A DNA stretch of 49,837 nt from Diplodia intermedia (taxonomy: Eukaryota > Ascomycota > Dothideomycetes > Botryosphaeriales > Botryosphaeriaceae). Positions 33,920 through 44,149 of this stretch are shown here, piece after piece. The notes beneath the pieces are model-generated. The model saw only the letters and a list, made by a program, of their open reading frames with translations. It ran no database searches and was not told the DNA's origin. The stretch lies in the NCBI GenBank assembly GCA_021495925.1, contig JAKEKT010000155.1, forward strand, positions 1-49,837. The letters run 5' to 3'. The position numbers and the translations under genes are program-made. The stretch's first letter is position 1; every line of letters begins with the position of its first letter.

Positions 33920-35098
33920 ATGGCCTCCGCCAACAAGGACGACCCCATACTGCGTCTCAAGAACAATCTCGTCAAGTGCGATAGATGAATCACCAGCTCC
34001 CAATTGCCCGACGTTGCTGATCCAAGCAAAAGCTTCTGGAAAAACAGCGAGTTCTCCGACTTGCTGATTCGCTGCAACAATGGCGACGAGCACCGCGCCC
34101 ACCGTGTGATCCTGTGCAGCCAATCCGAGTTCTTTCGGCGCGCTTGCAACCCCAAGACCGGCTTCAAGGTACATCCTACCACCACCACCACCACCACCAC
34201 CAAGCACGAGCACGAGAACCGGCGGCGGCGGCGGGGGCGGCGGCCGGGCAGCAGAGGCGCCAGCAGCACCAGCACCAGCACCAGCCACCATCATCGTGAC
34301 CATGACCAGAACAGCTCACCAACCCATCTCCCGTCCCCGCAGGAAGCCCTCTCCGGCGTCATCGAGCTGCACCACGACGACCCCGCCACGGTGCGCGCCA
34401 TGCTCGAGTTCTGCTACACCTTCACGTACACGTGCCCGCCGCCGCCGCCGCCATCCCCCGCCGCCGCCCAGCAGCAGCACCACTCGCCCGTGGAGGAGCG
34501 CATGATCTTCCACGTCCACATGTACGCCGTCGGCGAGATCTACGACATCCCCGCGCTCAAGCGGCTCGCGACGGCCAACTTCGAGCGCGACGTCGACCAC
34601 CGCTTCCCGCGCTTCCCCGCCGCCGTCCGCGCCGTCTACGAGACGACGCCGGCCTCGGACCGCGGCCTGCGCGACGTCGCCCTGCGCGTCTGCGCCGCCC
34701 ACGCCCGCGACCTCCTCGGCTCCCCCGCCTTCGACGACATGATGGACGAGCTCGGCGTCTTCGGCCGCGAGCTCGCCCGCCAGCTCGCCGTCCGCACGGG
34801 TCCAACTAACGGTGCCGGTGCCGGTGCTGCCAACGGCGTCGGGCATGCTCATGCTCCTGCTGCTAAGCCCGTCGTCGTCGATTGCCGCCGCTACCGCTGC
34901 TCCGTCTGCCGCCGCGCCGTCGCGTGGAACATCCCCAAACCCTGCCCCACGGAGCTGCTGCAGTGCATGTACTGCGGCGCCGGCTTCGCGCCCGCGACGT
35001 GGAAGAAGCGCATCATCAAGCCCGACGACCCGCCCGAGCCCGAGGATCTGGCCGAGAGGCCGTCGAGTGTGGCGTTGGAGGATGGGGCCGGGTGGTGA
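33920..35098 (+). CDS. BTB-B: BTB/POZ protein with C-terminal CxxC module
   Basis: Predicted 315 residues: exon 1 33920-33975, exon 2 34033-34168 (136 nt) and exon 3 34343-35098. Intron 1 is 57 nt with a GCTGAT branch site. The BTB fold starts FSDLLIRCNNG, EHRAHRVILCSQSEFF, KTGFK; after the second intron come EALSGVIELHHDDP and MLEFCYTFTY. A proline run lies in the BTB loop. The helical middle is HVHMYAVGEIYDIPALKRLA and later FDDMMDELGVFGRELARQLA. The C-terminal CSVC...CMYC pair with C-x8-W is probably a zinc ribbon. Intron 2 (174 nt) is a multiple of three without a stop, so a retained-intron form would insert 58 residues rich in Thr, His and Arg. It converges with BTB-C 300 bp downstream. 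Confidence 0.82.
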
Positions 35099-35405
35099 AA
35101 AGGGTTGGACGTCGGTTTGATGTGGGTAAATGCGGTGTAATCGTTTTCTGTTTCTTATTTTGACTAGTAGTTCACGGCACGGTTATACGCCTTTTCTTCT
35201 CCTTCTGCCTTTGGCCGTTTAAATTGTTGCAATCAAGCAGGGTTTTTTGTCATTGGATTTTGAGCATCTACCATTTCGAGGGGAGGTGAAGACAAGCATC
35301 CAATCTCTCCGATATATCCAGGCCTCATCTGACCATGCACTTTTGGTCACTTGAGCTATTCACGTTACCAATTACCAAGACCTCTCGCCAAGCCACGCAT
35401 CGTGC
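35099..35405. other. short convergent intergenic region
   Basis: The region between the convergent BTB-B and BTB-C genes contains only their 3' untranslated ends. T-rich stretches at 35145-35160 and 35190-35200 could serve 3' processing of BTB-B. Nothing else was recognised. Confidence 0.5.
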
Positions 35406-36431
35406 TCAGTCCCACCGGTACTGCTTCTTAGTACCTGCCAACCTAATGCGCTTGCAGCGTGGGCATTCAATCCAGAAGGTCAAATCGGATCCTTCATCGC
35501 ACATGCACCCAACGGAGTGGCTCTCCCCAAGGATGGCGTCCAGTTGGTCCTTGAGCTCCGACACGCGCTTCTCCAACCGCTCCACCTTCAACTCCGTTGG
35601 TTTCTTCGCCGCGGCCAACTCGTGCATGATCTTTTCAGTGAATTCGGTCGAGTTGTCCACCATCTTCTGGAACGTCGGTCCAGACGTAAGCGCCGACACA
35701 TTATCCCTCGCAAACTTGATGAGATCCTTGTGCAGAGAGCAGATCTCGGTCGGAACGCCGGGGTGGACGACGCCGACAAGCTGCGGGAATACGTCCAGTA
35801 CGCTGTCGGTGTCGTCGATGCTCAGCGCGGCTTTGATGCAGCTCGCCGCTTTCTCCTTCAGCTCGGGGAGCAGATAGTACACCGACATGACGTAGACTTC
35901 GGCGTGGGCGACGACCGCGTTGGCGAACTCTCTCGGCGTCATGTTGGCCATGCGTCGGCGGTACTGCTTAATCTCGGGCTCGAATTTTTCATCGTCGTCG
36001 TCACGTTCCTCGTCGTCCACCGCATGGGGCTCGTCGGTCTGTCCCGGCAAGGAGTAGTCTCCGGTGTAGAGGTACTCAACCACTCTCCTCACCGCTCGCG
36101 GAGGATCGTTCTTCATGTCGATGATCCCGGTCAGGCTCTCCTATAAGCGATTGTAAGTGAGAAAAGAGTCTCTTTCGCGCTGGAGAGAGCAGCCACTATA
36201 CCTGAAAGCCACCCGGCTCAAGGGCGTTCTTGAAGAAATCGCAGCTGCGCAACATGATGCGGTGACATGTGAGCTCGCTTCCATCACTAAGGATGAGCGT
36301 AACATCGCTGAAGACGCCACTCTCCATGGCCCTGCGAGGGTCACAGTCAGCTGAGCTCACTTGTCGTAGGTGAGAGGTGGAGGTGTGGGGAAGACTTACT
36401 CGAGAACGCTCCTCTTCCTTTTCAACGACAT
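35406..36431 (-). CDS. BTB-C: BTB/POZ protein, MSLKRKR start
   Basis: Predicted 298 residues: exon 1 36400-36431 (32 nt, MSLKRKRSVL), exon 2 36202-36331, exon 3 35406-36140, with GTAAGT/CGCAG and GTATAG/TATAG splice sites. Order: a basic start that may be a nuclear signal; BTB (FSDVTLILSDG, CHRIMLRSCDFFKNAL, GGFQ, then ESLTGIIDMKNDPP and VEYLYTGDY); an acidic insert (about 80-100); a helical region (HAEVYVMSVYYLLPELKEKA); a coiled coil (LKVERLEKRVSELKDQLDAI); and the C-terminal CMC...CPRC pair with a Trp 14 residues after the last Cys. It is close to BTB-D in exon 1 length and start sequence, so the two are recent paralogues. The function of the family is unknown; transcription- or ubiquitin-related roles are possible. 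Confidence 0.83.
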
Positions 36432-36826
36432 GGTGCCGACGTTGTTTTTCGCCTCGGCGCGCATCATGCGAAGGTGTGGGCGGTGCTGTGTCTGTGTGGT
36501 ACGATGATGAAGAGTTGAGGAAGCTGGGAAGGAGAGCCGGGCCTGACGGTGGGTTTTTATAGTGGTGCACGTGTGTCATGTGAATGGAAGCGAAGAGGCG
36601 AAGTGAGGTCAACCTTCATGTCTCACCCAAAAATTCGATCTGCTATGAGCAACACTCTCCGCTAATGTTCAACTACGCATCTCTAGGAATGGTAGTAATC
36701 TTATCGAGAAAGGATTTTGACTGTGTTTGACGATGGTACAACGATCCCCTCAACCATCAACAAAGGACGCGTCTTCCCTAAAGGGACCCATGAATTCTGT
36801 CATGAGCGAGAACCCTGACGGAGCTG
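36432..36826. other. intergenic, BTB-C promoter side
   Basis: This is 395 bp upstream of BTB-C and downstream of the Arg/Ser ORF. No coding signal was recognised apart from the open plus-strand frame that continues into the repeat region. Confidence 0.4.
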
Positions 36827-37363
36827 CTATGAGCGGCGAGGGCTCCGACTACGCGAGCGGGAACGGTGGCGGCGACGCTCTGAGCGACGAGGGCTCCGAC
36901 TTCTTGAACGGGACTGATGACGGCGGTGCTTCCCTGAGCGGCGAGGGCTCCGGCTACGGCCACGGGAGCGGGGATACTGACGGCGACGCTCCGAGCGACG
37001 CGGGCTCCGACTGCGTGAGCGGGAACTCTGAGGACTGTACTGCTCCTCGCGGCGAGGGCGCTCCGAGCGAAGAGGGCTCCGACTTCTTGAATATGAATCC
37101 CGACGGCGGTACTCCGAGCGACGGGGGTCTTGTGGACGGCGAGGACTCCGACTGCGTGAGCGGGAACGCTGAGGACTGTGCTGCTCTGAGCGACGAGGGC
37201 TCCGACCTCTTGGAGAGGCATGCCGACGGCGCCTGCGTTCTCGAGGAGGAGGGCTCCGACTTCTTGAGTGTGAGTGCCGACGGCGGTGCTTTGAGTCACG
37301 AGCGACTTCCGAACGGCGGGGGCTTCGACTGCGTGACCGGGCATGAACTCTGTGTTGCCCCAT
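36827..37363 (-). CDS. Arg/Ser-repeat (SR-like) ORF, 178 aa
   Basis: A minus-strand frame of 178 residues built almost entirely of RS dipeptide repeats: about nine blocks like SRSRSRSPRRSE joined by Arg/His-rich spacers, ending SPRRS. RS domains of SR splicing factors look like this, but no RRM or other folded domain is present and none is visible upstream, so it may be the orphan tail of an SR-type gene. The opposite strand is also open (36733-37467) and would encode an acidic GSD-rich repeat. The minus frame is preferred because units differ by synonymous codons that keep Ser-Arg (TCG CGT, TCA AGA, TCA CGC). Start at ATG 37363 is the first in frame. Confidence 0.45.
   Translation of the reverse strand: MGQHRVHARSRSRSPRRSEVARDSKHRRRHSHSRSRSPPPRERRRRRHASPRGRSPRRSEQHSPQRSRSRSRSPRRPQDPRRSEYRRRDSYSRSRSPLRSERPRREEQYSPQSSRSRSRSPRRSERRRQYPRSRGRSRSPRRSGKHRRHQSRSRSRSPRRSERRRHRSRSRSRSPRRS
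36828..37345. repeat. degenerate tandem repeat, ~51-60 bp unit
   Basis: On the plus strand each unit contains GAGGGCTCCGACT followed by a variable triplet and GAGCGGGA or a variant, repeated about nine times with divergence. All three minus-strand frames and one plus-strand frame remain open across it. Confidence 0.75.
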
Positions 37364-38042
37364 GTAAAGGGGGATTCGATTTCCTGGTGTGTAGGAATCT
37401 ACGCAACCGGCATTCAGCGCTATATCTCAAGAGAAGTCAGATGCATCGGCCTTACCGATGTCTCTAGGCTTTGTTTTGCGCGCGCGTGAACGCCTTTTGC
37501 GGTACCTTTGGCGTGCTTCTGGCACAGCGTCAGTACGTGAAGCCATACCTCGCTCGCGGTGCTTAGCGCTCACCCCGGCTCTTGTCGTCGGTCAATCCGG
37601 GGCGATGCGGGTTGTTGGATGGCGGCGGCCCTCCCAAGAAGTCTCGGTCACCTTTGGGCGGCATGGCGTATCTGGATATGGTGTTGAGTGTTGGTGGCTA
37701 AGTTCAATGCTGGAGATATGCGGCTGGGGAAAGACGGCTGCAATGCGAGAGGGCAGCCGCTCTTTAAGGCAAGCGCACCTGGCCTATAGGTACGCCAGCT
37801 TCAGACATGAAAGGAACATCTCCACGTACAGAACCAACCACCAGTGTCTCGCAACTTCCTGACTGCGGGTAGCCGAGTCGAATATCCGGAATGAGATGCG
37901 GTCTTTGAGCTACGCAAACACGTTTGGATCTTGGATTCAACTACATGTGGATATAGTACACTATCTTTGGGAGAACTTATTTCCTTTCTCATCCGCATCC
38001 CGGAGACCACCCATCCCGATCGAGTCCATCCATGTTGCGCTC
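37364..38042. other. intergenic with palindrome copy 2
   Basis: No supported gene. A plus-strand frame (37458-37862) has no family features. The region includes the palindromic element at 37870-37943 and ends at the 3' side of BTB-D. Confidence 0.4.
37870..37943. repeat. 75 bp palindromic element, copy 2 (eroded)
   Basis: Left arm TAGCCGAGTCGAATATCCGG; the right arm read in reverse complement is TAGTTGAATCCAAGATCCAA. The right arm matches the family consensus well; the left arm has several C/T and A/G changes. Confidence 0.65.
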
Positions 38043-39153
38043 TCACGCGTCAGGCCGATATGTCTTCCGGTCCCACGAAGTGGCCAGCCTTGTCCGCTTG
38101 CACCGGGGGCAGCCGACGGTGACGCCCGCGGTCGTCGGCATGGCCATCTCGAACCTCTCGCCGCACGGGCACTTGTACGCCCTGACCCGGCCCAGCGTGG
38201 CCTCGAGCGCCGCCACCCGGTCCTCCAGCTCGGCGATGCGGTTCGCCGCCACCGTCAGCTTCAAGCGCATCCCCTCGATCGCCTCCTCCATGAAGTCCGG
38301 CGCCTCCTCGAGCACGTCCCACAGCCGGTCGGCGGCGGTGAAGGCGTGCATGTGCTCGTGGCCGAATTTCATGACGCGGCCGCGGAGCGTCGTCGGCGTC
38401 GAGGAGGAGGCCGAGGCGGAGGAGGAGGGATCGTCATTGGCGGACGCCGGGACGCCGGCGCAGATGGTTTGGGCGAGCTTGGGGAAGACGCCGAGCATGT
38501 CGGCGAAGCGGGTCTTGAGTTCGGCATCGATGACTGAGGCGGCCATTTTAGCCAGCTCGGGCACCTGGTAGAACTCCGCGACGACGTAGACGTCGGCATG
38601 GGCAAGCATTTGACGGGCGTATTCTGAGGCGGATGCCGCCGGAGGGGTGGTGTTGTGGCTGGGATAGGACGACGATGACGAGGACTTGGTGGAGCAAGAT
38701 TGCTTGGGCTTGTGGTGGCCGGGCTCTTCAGGGCGGCAGATCTTGTCGGGCTGATCGAAAACGGAATATTTCCCAGTGTAGATGAAATCGATCATGCACC
38801 TAATGGCTTGCGGCGGATAGTCTTTCAGTTCTATCGTTTGAGTATGGCTCTCCTATAGGTAGGGCAGGTGTGGTGAGCGATGAATCATCTTCATAGTGGG
38901 TTAAGATTTACCGTACCTTGAAGGTGCCTGGCCTGAGGGCGTTCTTGAAGTAGTCGCATTGCGAGCAGACGATGACGCGATGGCAGAAGAGTCTGCTTTC
39001 GTCGCGAAGGATGAGCGCAAGATCGCTAAAGTCGCCCCTGTTAACAGAACTGTCGCGAGCTCTTAGTAAGCTTGAAGTCGTCTTGCCATTGGTGGTTGGG
39101 GAGGATATCAGTGAATCTTACTCGTAAAATTCTCGTTTCCTTTTCAGCGACAT
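38043..39153 (-). CDS. BTB-D: BTB/POZ protein, MSLKRKR start
   Basis: Predicted 320 residues: exon 1 39122-39153 (32 nt, MSLKRKREFY), exon 2 38917-39037, exon 3 38043-38852, with splice pairs GTAAGA/TAACAG and GTACGG/CTATAG. The BTB part reads FSDLALILRDE, FCHRVIVCSQCDYFKNAL, PGTFK, ESHTQTIELKDYPP and IDFIYTGKY. A Ser-rich insert (about 100-125) precedes helices (HADVYVVAEFYQVPELAKMA). A short coiled coil (VAANRIAELEDRVAALEATL) leads to the C-terminal module CPCG...CPRCKRTRLATSW, which has the C-x8-W ending. The N-terminal KRKR may be a nuclear signal. It is a paralogue of BTB-C on the same strand, and it is divergent from BTB-E, with 796 bp between them. Confidence 0.83.
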
Positions 39154-39949
39154 GGTGATTGTCTTGTGTGCACACGGCGGTGAATGTACTGCCGAAAATT
39201 GTGTTTTCCTTGGACAGGGTGGGTGGTGGACCGGTGGTGTCAAGTTGATGAAGATGGAAGGAGCGAAATCTAGAGCGGCGTCGCTTTATGGTGACGCCTG
39301 GCTTGTGATTGGACCACGGTGCCAAGAACGAAGGGAGTTGTAGTGAATGTAGAGTGAAGCCCACTGCGGCAAAGCGAAGTGATTTCGTCGTCACTGCAGG
39401 TTACGGCAGATTTGAGCTCTCTGGGCTCCGTAGAAGGGCCTTGCATCCGATCCAGAGGCCAGCTGGCGCATGTGTTCACTGAAATGGAGTGTGAGTCGCT
39501 GCCAATGTTCCGGAAGCCCCGTTGTGAGGCGTGACGGCGCGGCTGCCATTTGAGCGTAGGCATCACCGAGCTGGGTCTGATGCGGCATGCGCGCGGCGAG
39601 TGGAAAAGAAAAGACATGGTCAGTCGTCGTTTTGGTATGACTGTCCTCACAAATTTTACAGCGACAGGAGAACAGAGCATTGAGGAACATGAGGCCCATG
39701 TTGGATGGAAGCGTGACGGACATGCGCGGGATGCAGCGTCTACAGTGCAGGCACAATGGAGGACGTTAGTGGGATGATGTCATCCTTATCGATACATGCT
39801 AAGCATTGCTAGTCTGTGCACAGCACGCCACGTGCCCAGGCGTTTGGAATCGGGCGCGCCATGGTTTCAGGCTCGCGCGGCCCAAGACTCCTTATCCTCA
39901 CGTCGTTCTTTTCTGCCTCTTCCGGAAGCTTCGCTGCCTGCATCCGACC
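39154..39949. other. divergent promoter region of BTB-D and BTB-E
   Basis: This is 796 bp between two divergently transcribed BTB genes. A minus-strand frame at 39391-39756 (121 codons, with clustered Cys: CLHC, CRCKIC) is open, but no family or splice pattern supports it. A shared control region for the pair is possible, but no site can be named. Confidence 0.4.
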
Positions 39950-41014
39950 ATGCCGGGCCCCCTAGGCTACGACCTGAAGCCGCGAACCGGCAGCTACACG
40001 CTCGGGCTGCCCCGGGCTGAACAGGGCCTGTCTGATGCGCTGAAAGGGTGAGCCGAGTTTGCCAACACCGTGCACGCCTCCGTCATTGATCGTCCGCGAC
40101 AGCCACTGGGACAACCGATTTTCCGGCACCAAGTACACCGATCTCGTCGTCAGATGCAGAGGCCGCGAGTACAATGTCCACCGCATCGTCGTGTGCTCGC
40201 AATGCGCCTTCTTCGACAACGCCTGCAAGCCCGACTCGCCGTTTGTGGTGCGACTACACCTGCCTTTTGCCGCCCAAGGTCGAGCTGAACACGCACACAG
40301 GAAGCGCGCACCGGGGTCATCGACCTCAGCGAGGATCCCCCTGAGCTGGTAGAGGTGTTGCTTGCCTACTTCTACATCCAGGACATCCCGCTGCACGAGA
40401 ACGTGCGGCTGAAGGACGGCCGCAAGACGCGTTTCTTCGCCTCCGTCTACGCCATCGCCGAGAAGTACCGCGTCTCGGGGCTCAAGCTGCGCGCCTGGGC
40501 CGCTTTCAACGACTACCTGAACGCGGGCGAGTGGCAGTCGCCGCACTTCGTCAAGACCATCGCGTACGTGTGGGAGTCGACGCCCGAGAAGGACATGGGG
40601 CTGCGCCACGCCGTGCTGAGCGCCGTGGTGCCGCAGCTGCACTGGTTCAACCAGAAGTATGCGCCGCACTTTGTGCCCGACATGGAAGCGCTCGAGACCT
40701 TCTGGGACGACTTGGTTGCGTACCAGCAGGCCTTCCCCGACATCGACCGCCTGTTCTGCCCGTCGTGCCTCTCGCAGGTCGCGCTGGAGGTGCGCGAGGT
40801 GGGCATGAACAAGTGCCCCGCCTGCGGTCTGGAAGACTCGGCGGTGCAGTGGAGGGGAGTGTCGATTTGGGACATTCCCGGGGAGATTGGGACCAGCTGG
40901 CGGAAGAGGGTGCAGGCGCAAGAGACGGCGGCGGCGCTGTCGTCGGCAGAAGGCGCGAAGGGAGGACAGGGCGAGCAGGGCACGCAGGTGGACGGCTTCG
41001 AGGGGAGCGGATAA
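39950..41014 (+). CDS. BTB-E: BTB/POZ protein with C-terminal CxxC module
   Basis: Predicted 318 residues: exon 1 39950-40047 (MPGPLGYDLKPRTGSYTLG), exon 2 40103-40247, exon 3 40301-41014. Introns are 55 nt (GTGAGC...GACAG, phase 2) and 53 nt (GTGCGA...CACAG, phase 0). The BTB part is YTDLVVRCRGREY, VHRIVVCSQCAFFDNAC, DSPFV, EARTGVIDLSEDPP and LLAYFYIQD. Then come helices (FFASVYAIAEKYRVSGLKLR) and the C-terminal CPSC...CPACGLEDSAVQW, again C-x8-W, followed by a Gln/Gly/Ala tail. The exon 1 product (GYDLKP) resembles that of BTB-F (GYNVKPQPDGAY), so E and F form a tandem pair. Confidence 0.85.
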
Positions 41015-41270
41015 TGGCCATGTCGCCAAGCCAGAGCCAGCAGCCCGCTCGCTCCTGGCGTGAGGTTCTCTCGGCAACGACTTCGCTCACCGGTGAAGAA
41101 GCGCTCGTGCGGCCTGTGCACACTGTCCACGTCCATGGCGCCATGCCGCATCGGGGAATTTGTGGGATGAGCTCACCGCGAGGACTACATAAGACCAGGC
41201 ACGGCTGCAAACCTTTGTGCCGCTCGCTGTCATATTCCCTCCTCTCCGCACCCGTGCCACCCGCAGCAAC

Positions 41271-42538
41271 ATGGACGCCTCGTTCGCGCGCTTCAAGGCC
41301 TTTGCGTCGCAGCAGTCGTCGCGGCCGCCGTCGCCGCCCATGACGGCCCGCAGCTCAGGGGAATTCAGCATCCCCACCCGGCCCAGCAGCACCAAGATCT
41401 CGACGCCCGGCTTCTACCGCTTCCCGCCGCTCGGCTACAACGTCAAACCGCAGCCCGACGGGGCCTACACCGAGCCCGAGTCGGACAGAATCAACAGCGA
41501 CTTTAAACGCGGCTTGGAGAAGTGGGGCTCCTCTCTTCCCTTTACTAGCGCCGGCCCATGAGTCGCGCGCCAACCTACAGTCGAAAAGTGATTGCCGTTG
41601 AAGGAATTCGTGGCTGACGGAGCGTGCCATTCTTTTCCGCCACAGGCTCTACGACGGCCGGTTCGAGAACCACAACTGGAGCGACCTGATCATCCGCTGC
41701 CGCGAATACACCTTTTACGCCCACCGCGTCGTCATTGGCCCGCAATCCGACTTCTTCGCAAACCAGCTGCATCCGGACACGCCGATTGGGGTATGCTTGC
41801 TCCCTCCCTTTTTCATCGTTCCCGCTTTCCGTTGTCGAGAGAAGGAAAGAGAAAAATAAAAGTTGCGGATGGCTAACGACCTGCCAGGGCACCGGCGTCA
41901 TCGAGCTCGACGACGACGAGCCGAGCCTCGTCGACGGGCTGCTCGGCTACTTTTACACGTCGCGGGTGCAGACGGAGCGCGTGCTCGACGGGGCCGAGAT
42001 CTGCGCCGACGCGGGCCGGTCCATGGCGTACGCGGTCGGGCTGTACAGCATCGCGGAGAAGTACCAGGTGTCGGAGCTGAAGGAGCAGGCGTGGCGGGTG
42101 TTCATGGACGACGCGGTGCGCGGGCAGGGCTGGCGGCACCCGGACTTCCCGTCGGTCGTCGCGCGCGTCTTCGAGACGACGCCGGAGAGCGACAAGCGGC
42201 TGCGGTGCGTGGCGCTGGCCATCGTCAAGACGCGGCTCAAGTACTTCACGCGCAACCCGGCCTTCGTCGAGGAAATGGACGCCATCGACGGCTTCTGGGC
42301 CGCCTTCGCGCAGTACTCGGCCACGTGGCCGTGGATGGAGCTGTACCGCTGCCGCACGTGCGGCGAGGTCATGATGAACCTGCCGTGGGAGGAGGACACG
42401 AGCGCGCCCGCGTGCTGGGGCTGCCACGCCGTCGACGACCACCGGACCTGGCGCGCGAACATGGTCAAGTACGATCCGAACGAAGAAGAAGAGAAGGAGG
42501 AGGCGGAGCGCGCGGCGAAGAGGCAGAGGATGGATTGA
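41271..42538 (+). CDS. BTB-F: BTB/POZ protein with long N-terminus
   Basis: Predicted 348 residues: exon 1 41271-41521, exon 2 41646-41790, exon 3 41888-42538. The first donor would be GTGGGG, a weak site; phase 2 and the matching position in BTB-E support it. Residues 1-60 are Ser/Pro-rich, then GYNVKPQPDGAY. The BTB part is WSDLIIRCREYTFYAHRVV, SDFFANQL, TGVIELDDDEP and LLGYFYTSRV. Helices follow (YSIAEKYQVSELKEQAWRVF, and TTPESDKRLRCVALAIVKTR). The C-terminal CRTC...CWGCHAVDDHRTW has C-x8-W, and the tail is Glu/Lys-rich with AKRQR. It lies 256 bp after BTB-E on the same strand, a tandem duplicate. Confidence 0.82.
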
Positions 42539-42682
42539 TGATGATGGCCTTTTTTTTTTTCCTTTCGGTTTTCCTTTGGGGTCTCGTGCGTGCTATATCA
42601 TGGAAATTGAGTTATGATATCTTTTTCTTTTACGTCGTCTATGGAGGGGAGGCTGGGAAATAATGATTTTGTTTTCGGGTCG

Positions 42683-43240
42683 TCACGTCTGTGCTTTGAT
42701 TGTGAGCGAGCGAGCTTCTTTGATGTGCGTTTGACACTGGTTCTGTTTGGCTGGCCAGCAATTGCAAGAGATACCCCCGCCACCGCAGCCTACCCTCGAC
42801 CCCTGAAGGGGAGCCTCCTCTCCTTTCTCTTTATCGTTATTTCCAGCAAGTTCAACGGGAGTGGCGGGCTTGAGTGGTGGACCGGGTGAGATGGTGAGCA
42901 CATTATTTCCCCAAAAGCAGACGTTGAGAAGCGCCATATGCAGGTCGACGTCATCCTCGATCTCGAATTGGTATTCAGTCTTGTCGTCCACCCACGTGAA
43001 CGAAATGGTTCGCGGCAGCTGAAGAGCCAGGCGCTCGACGATCTCGGCGAGACGCGCGAAGGAGAGTTCAGCCATGTCTTCGAAACCCTGCCCACCGAGT
43101 TCTTTGGCATCGCGGTGCAGCATGGGCGAGGTGAAATCTGTTAGTATGGGTCCAAACGGATACTCGCTCGTGACTTCGATGATGAGTGCTTGCAGCCGCT
43201 TGTCCGTGTCCGAAGCCGTGACGGGCAACTGATGAGGCAC
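42683..43240 (-). CDS. hypothetical protein with PB1-like segment
   Basis: A minus-strand frame open from 43240 to the stop at 42683. It contains a coherent stretch (residues about 55-105 of the frame): FARLAEIVERLALQLPR, ISFTWVDDKTEYQFEIEDD, VDLHMALLNVCFW. The pattern W-x-D-D...E-I-E-D-D-V-D-L-x-x-A resembles the acidic OPCA half of a PB1 interaction domain. The C-terminus is Gly/Cys-rich and less convincing. The first ATG in frame is at 43123, but the frame upstream also looks coding (ALIIEVTSEYPFG) and probably follows an intron acceptor (CATCAG, about 43232); the first exon is not identified. Convergent with BTB-F. Confidence 0.5.
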   Translation of the reverse strand: MPHQLPVTASDTDKRLQALIIEVTSEYPFGPILTDFTSPMLHRDAKELGGQGFEDMAELSFARLAEIVERLALQLPRTISFTWVDDKTEYQFEIEDDVDLHMALLNVCFWGNNVLTISPGPPLKPATPVELAGNNDKEKGEEAPLQGSRVGCGGGGISCNCWPAKQNQCQTHIKEARSLTIKAQT

Positions 43241-43778
43241 TTAGATGAGCAGATTGGTGGGCATGCCGCGGTGAAGGACGGCAGGCGGCGAGCGGGCAGA
43301 GGATGTCGCGATCCGGTGAGCGCACACAAGTCAGGCTTAGTGTCTTCCCAGGCAATATGTAACGCTTAGCGACTGGATGTCCATCTAATGACAAGGCTAT
43401 GTGATAGTACAAGCTGGTGCCCGTGGACGTATTGGCGGGATCATGCGTGACGAAGAAATCCGACTTGGGATGCTTCCGTTCTGAGCGAAGTCCGAAGCGC
43501 TGTCGATGAAATTTCCAAATTTCCTGAACCTGGCTTCAGGCCACGAGGGCTTAGTTCAAATGCCACATCTGGTTAACCCAAGCCGCTCGCCTCCCACGAC
43601 TCGCCTCTTCAACGGCCATAGCTCCTGGGTGAGGTGACCCTGTATTCAACATTTTGGCGTACGCACATACGCAGCCTATTAATCCAAGCCCCCCCAACCC
43701 TTTCCCTCTCTTTTTTGGCAGCACTTATTTCTCCTCCAACCGTGGCAACAAAGCTGCGCCACCCAATCTACCGCAACC
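43241..43778. other. intergenic
   Basis: It probably holds the 5' exon or promoter of the PB1-like gene and the promoter of the first small membrane protein gene. A pyrimidine-rich run (43690-43736) precedes the ATG at 43779. Nothing else was recognised. Confidence 0.4.
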
Positions 43779-44149
43779 ATGAGCACCGCGTCCACCGAGC
43801 ACCCGGTCATACATTACGGCGCCGTCGCCATATGCTGTTGTTTTATAGGTTTGTTGGTAGCGGGGGGTGTTGTGTACTTCCATCAAAGACGTGCGACCAT
43901 CGAAGATCGAATACACACCCAAACAGCCAACTCAGGGCAACAAGTAATCCGGTTGACTATAAGGAGGACGGTTACGACCAGCCAGAGGGATACGGGGTAA
44001 GTGCCTGCATAGGGAATTGGAGCCCGACACGACTGACGCGAAGCAATCCAAGCAACCCTGCGCTCGACGCCCATGGTACTTCGCCTCCACCCGCTTCCCT
44101 GCCTCCAGCCTATTCTCCCACCTCCTCCGTAAAGCGGGGCGCGAATTGA
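43779..44149 (+). CDS. small single-pass membrane protein 1 (107 aa)
   Basis: Exons 43779-43996 and 44044-44149 with a 47 nt intron (GTAAGT donor, CTGAC branch site, GAAG acceptor, phase 2) give 107 residues. Residues about 14-34 (AVAICCCFIGLLVAGGVVYF) form one membrane helix, preceded by a short N-terminus and followed by a basic/polar stretch. The C-terminus ends in a proline-rich tail (PPASLPPAYSPTSSVKRGAN) that contains PPAY, a possible WW/Rsp5-type binding motif. The next gene has the same exon phase, topology and tail, and the leader TCTACCGCAACCATG recurs there, so the two are tandem paralogues. Family unknown. Confidence 0.62.

Noticed and set aside
33215..34303. 362-codon minus-strand frame with poly-Pro and poly-Gly
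   Set aside because: It is antisense to BTB-B exons 1 and 2 and made largely of repeat-derived residues.
34169..34320. His/Arg-rich segment as a true BTB-B domain
   Set aside because: It lies exactly at the intron position conserved in all eight BTB genes and interrupts the BTB fold.
36733..37467. Plus-strand acidic GSD-repeat protein (about 245 codons)
   Set aside because: It overlaps the Arg/Ser repeat. Differences between repeat units are mostly non-synonymous in this frame but largely synonymous for Ser-Arg on the minus strand, so I treat it as the antisense shadow, not with certainty.
39391..39756. Minus-strand Cys-rich frame (CLHC, CRCKIC) as a ninth BTB remnant
   Set aside because: It lacks BTB motifs and the C-x8-W spacing, and no intron arrangement extends it sensibly.
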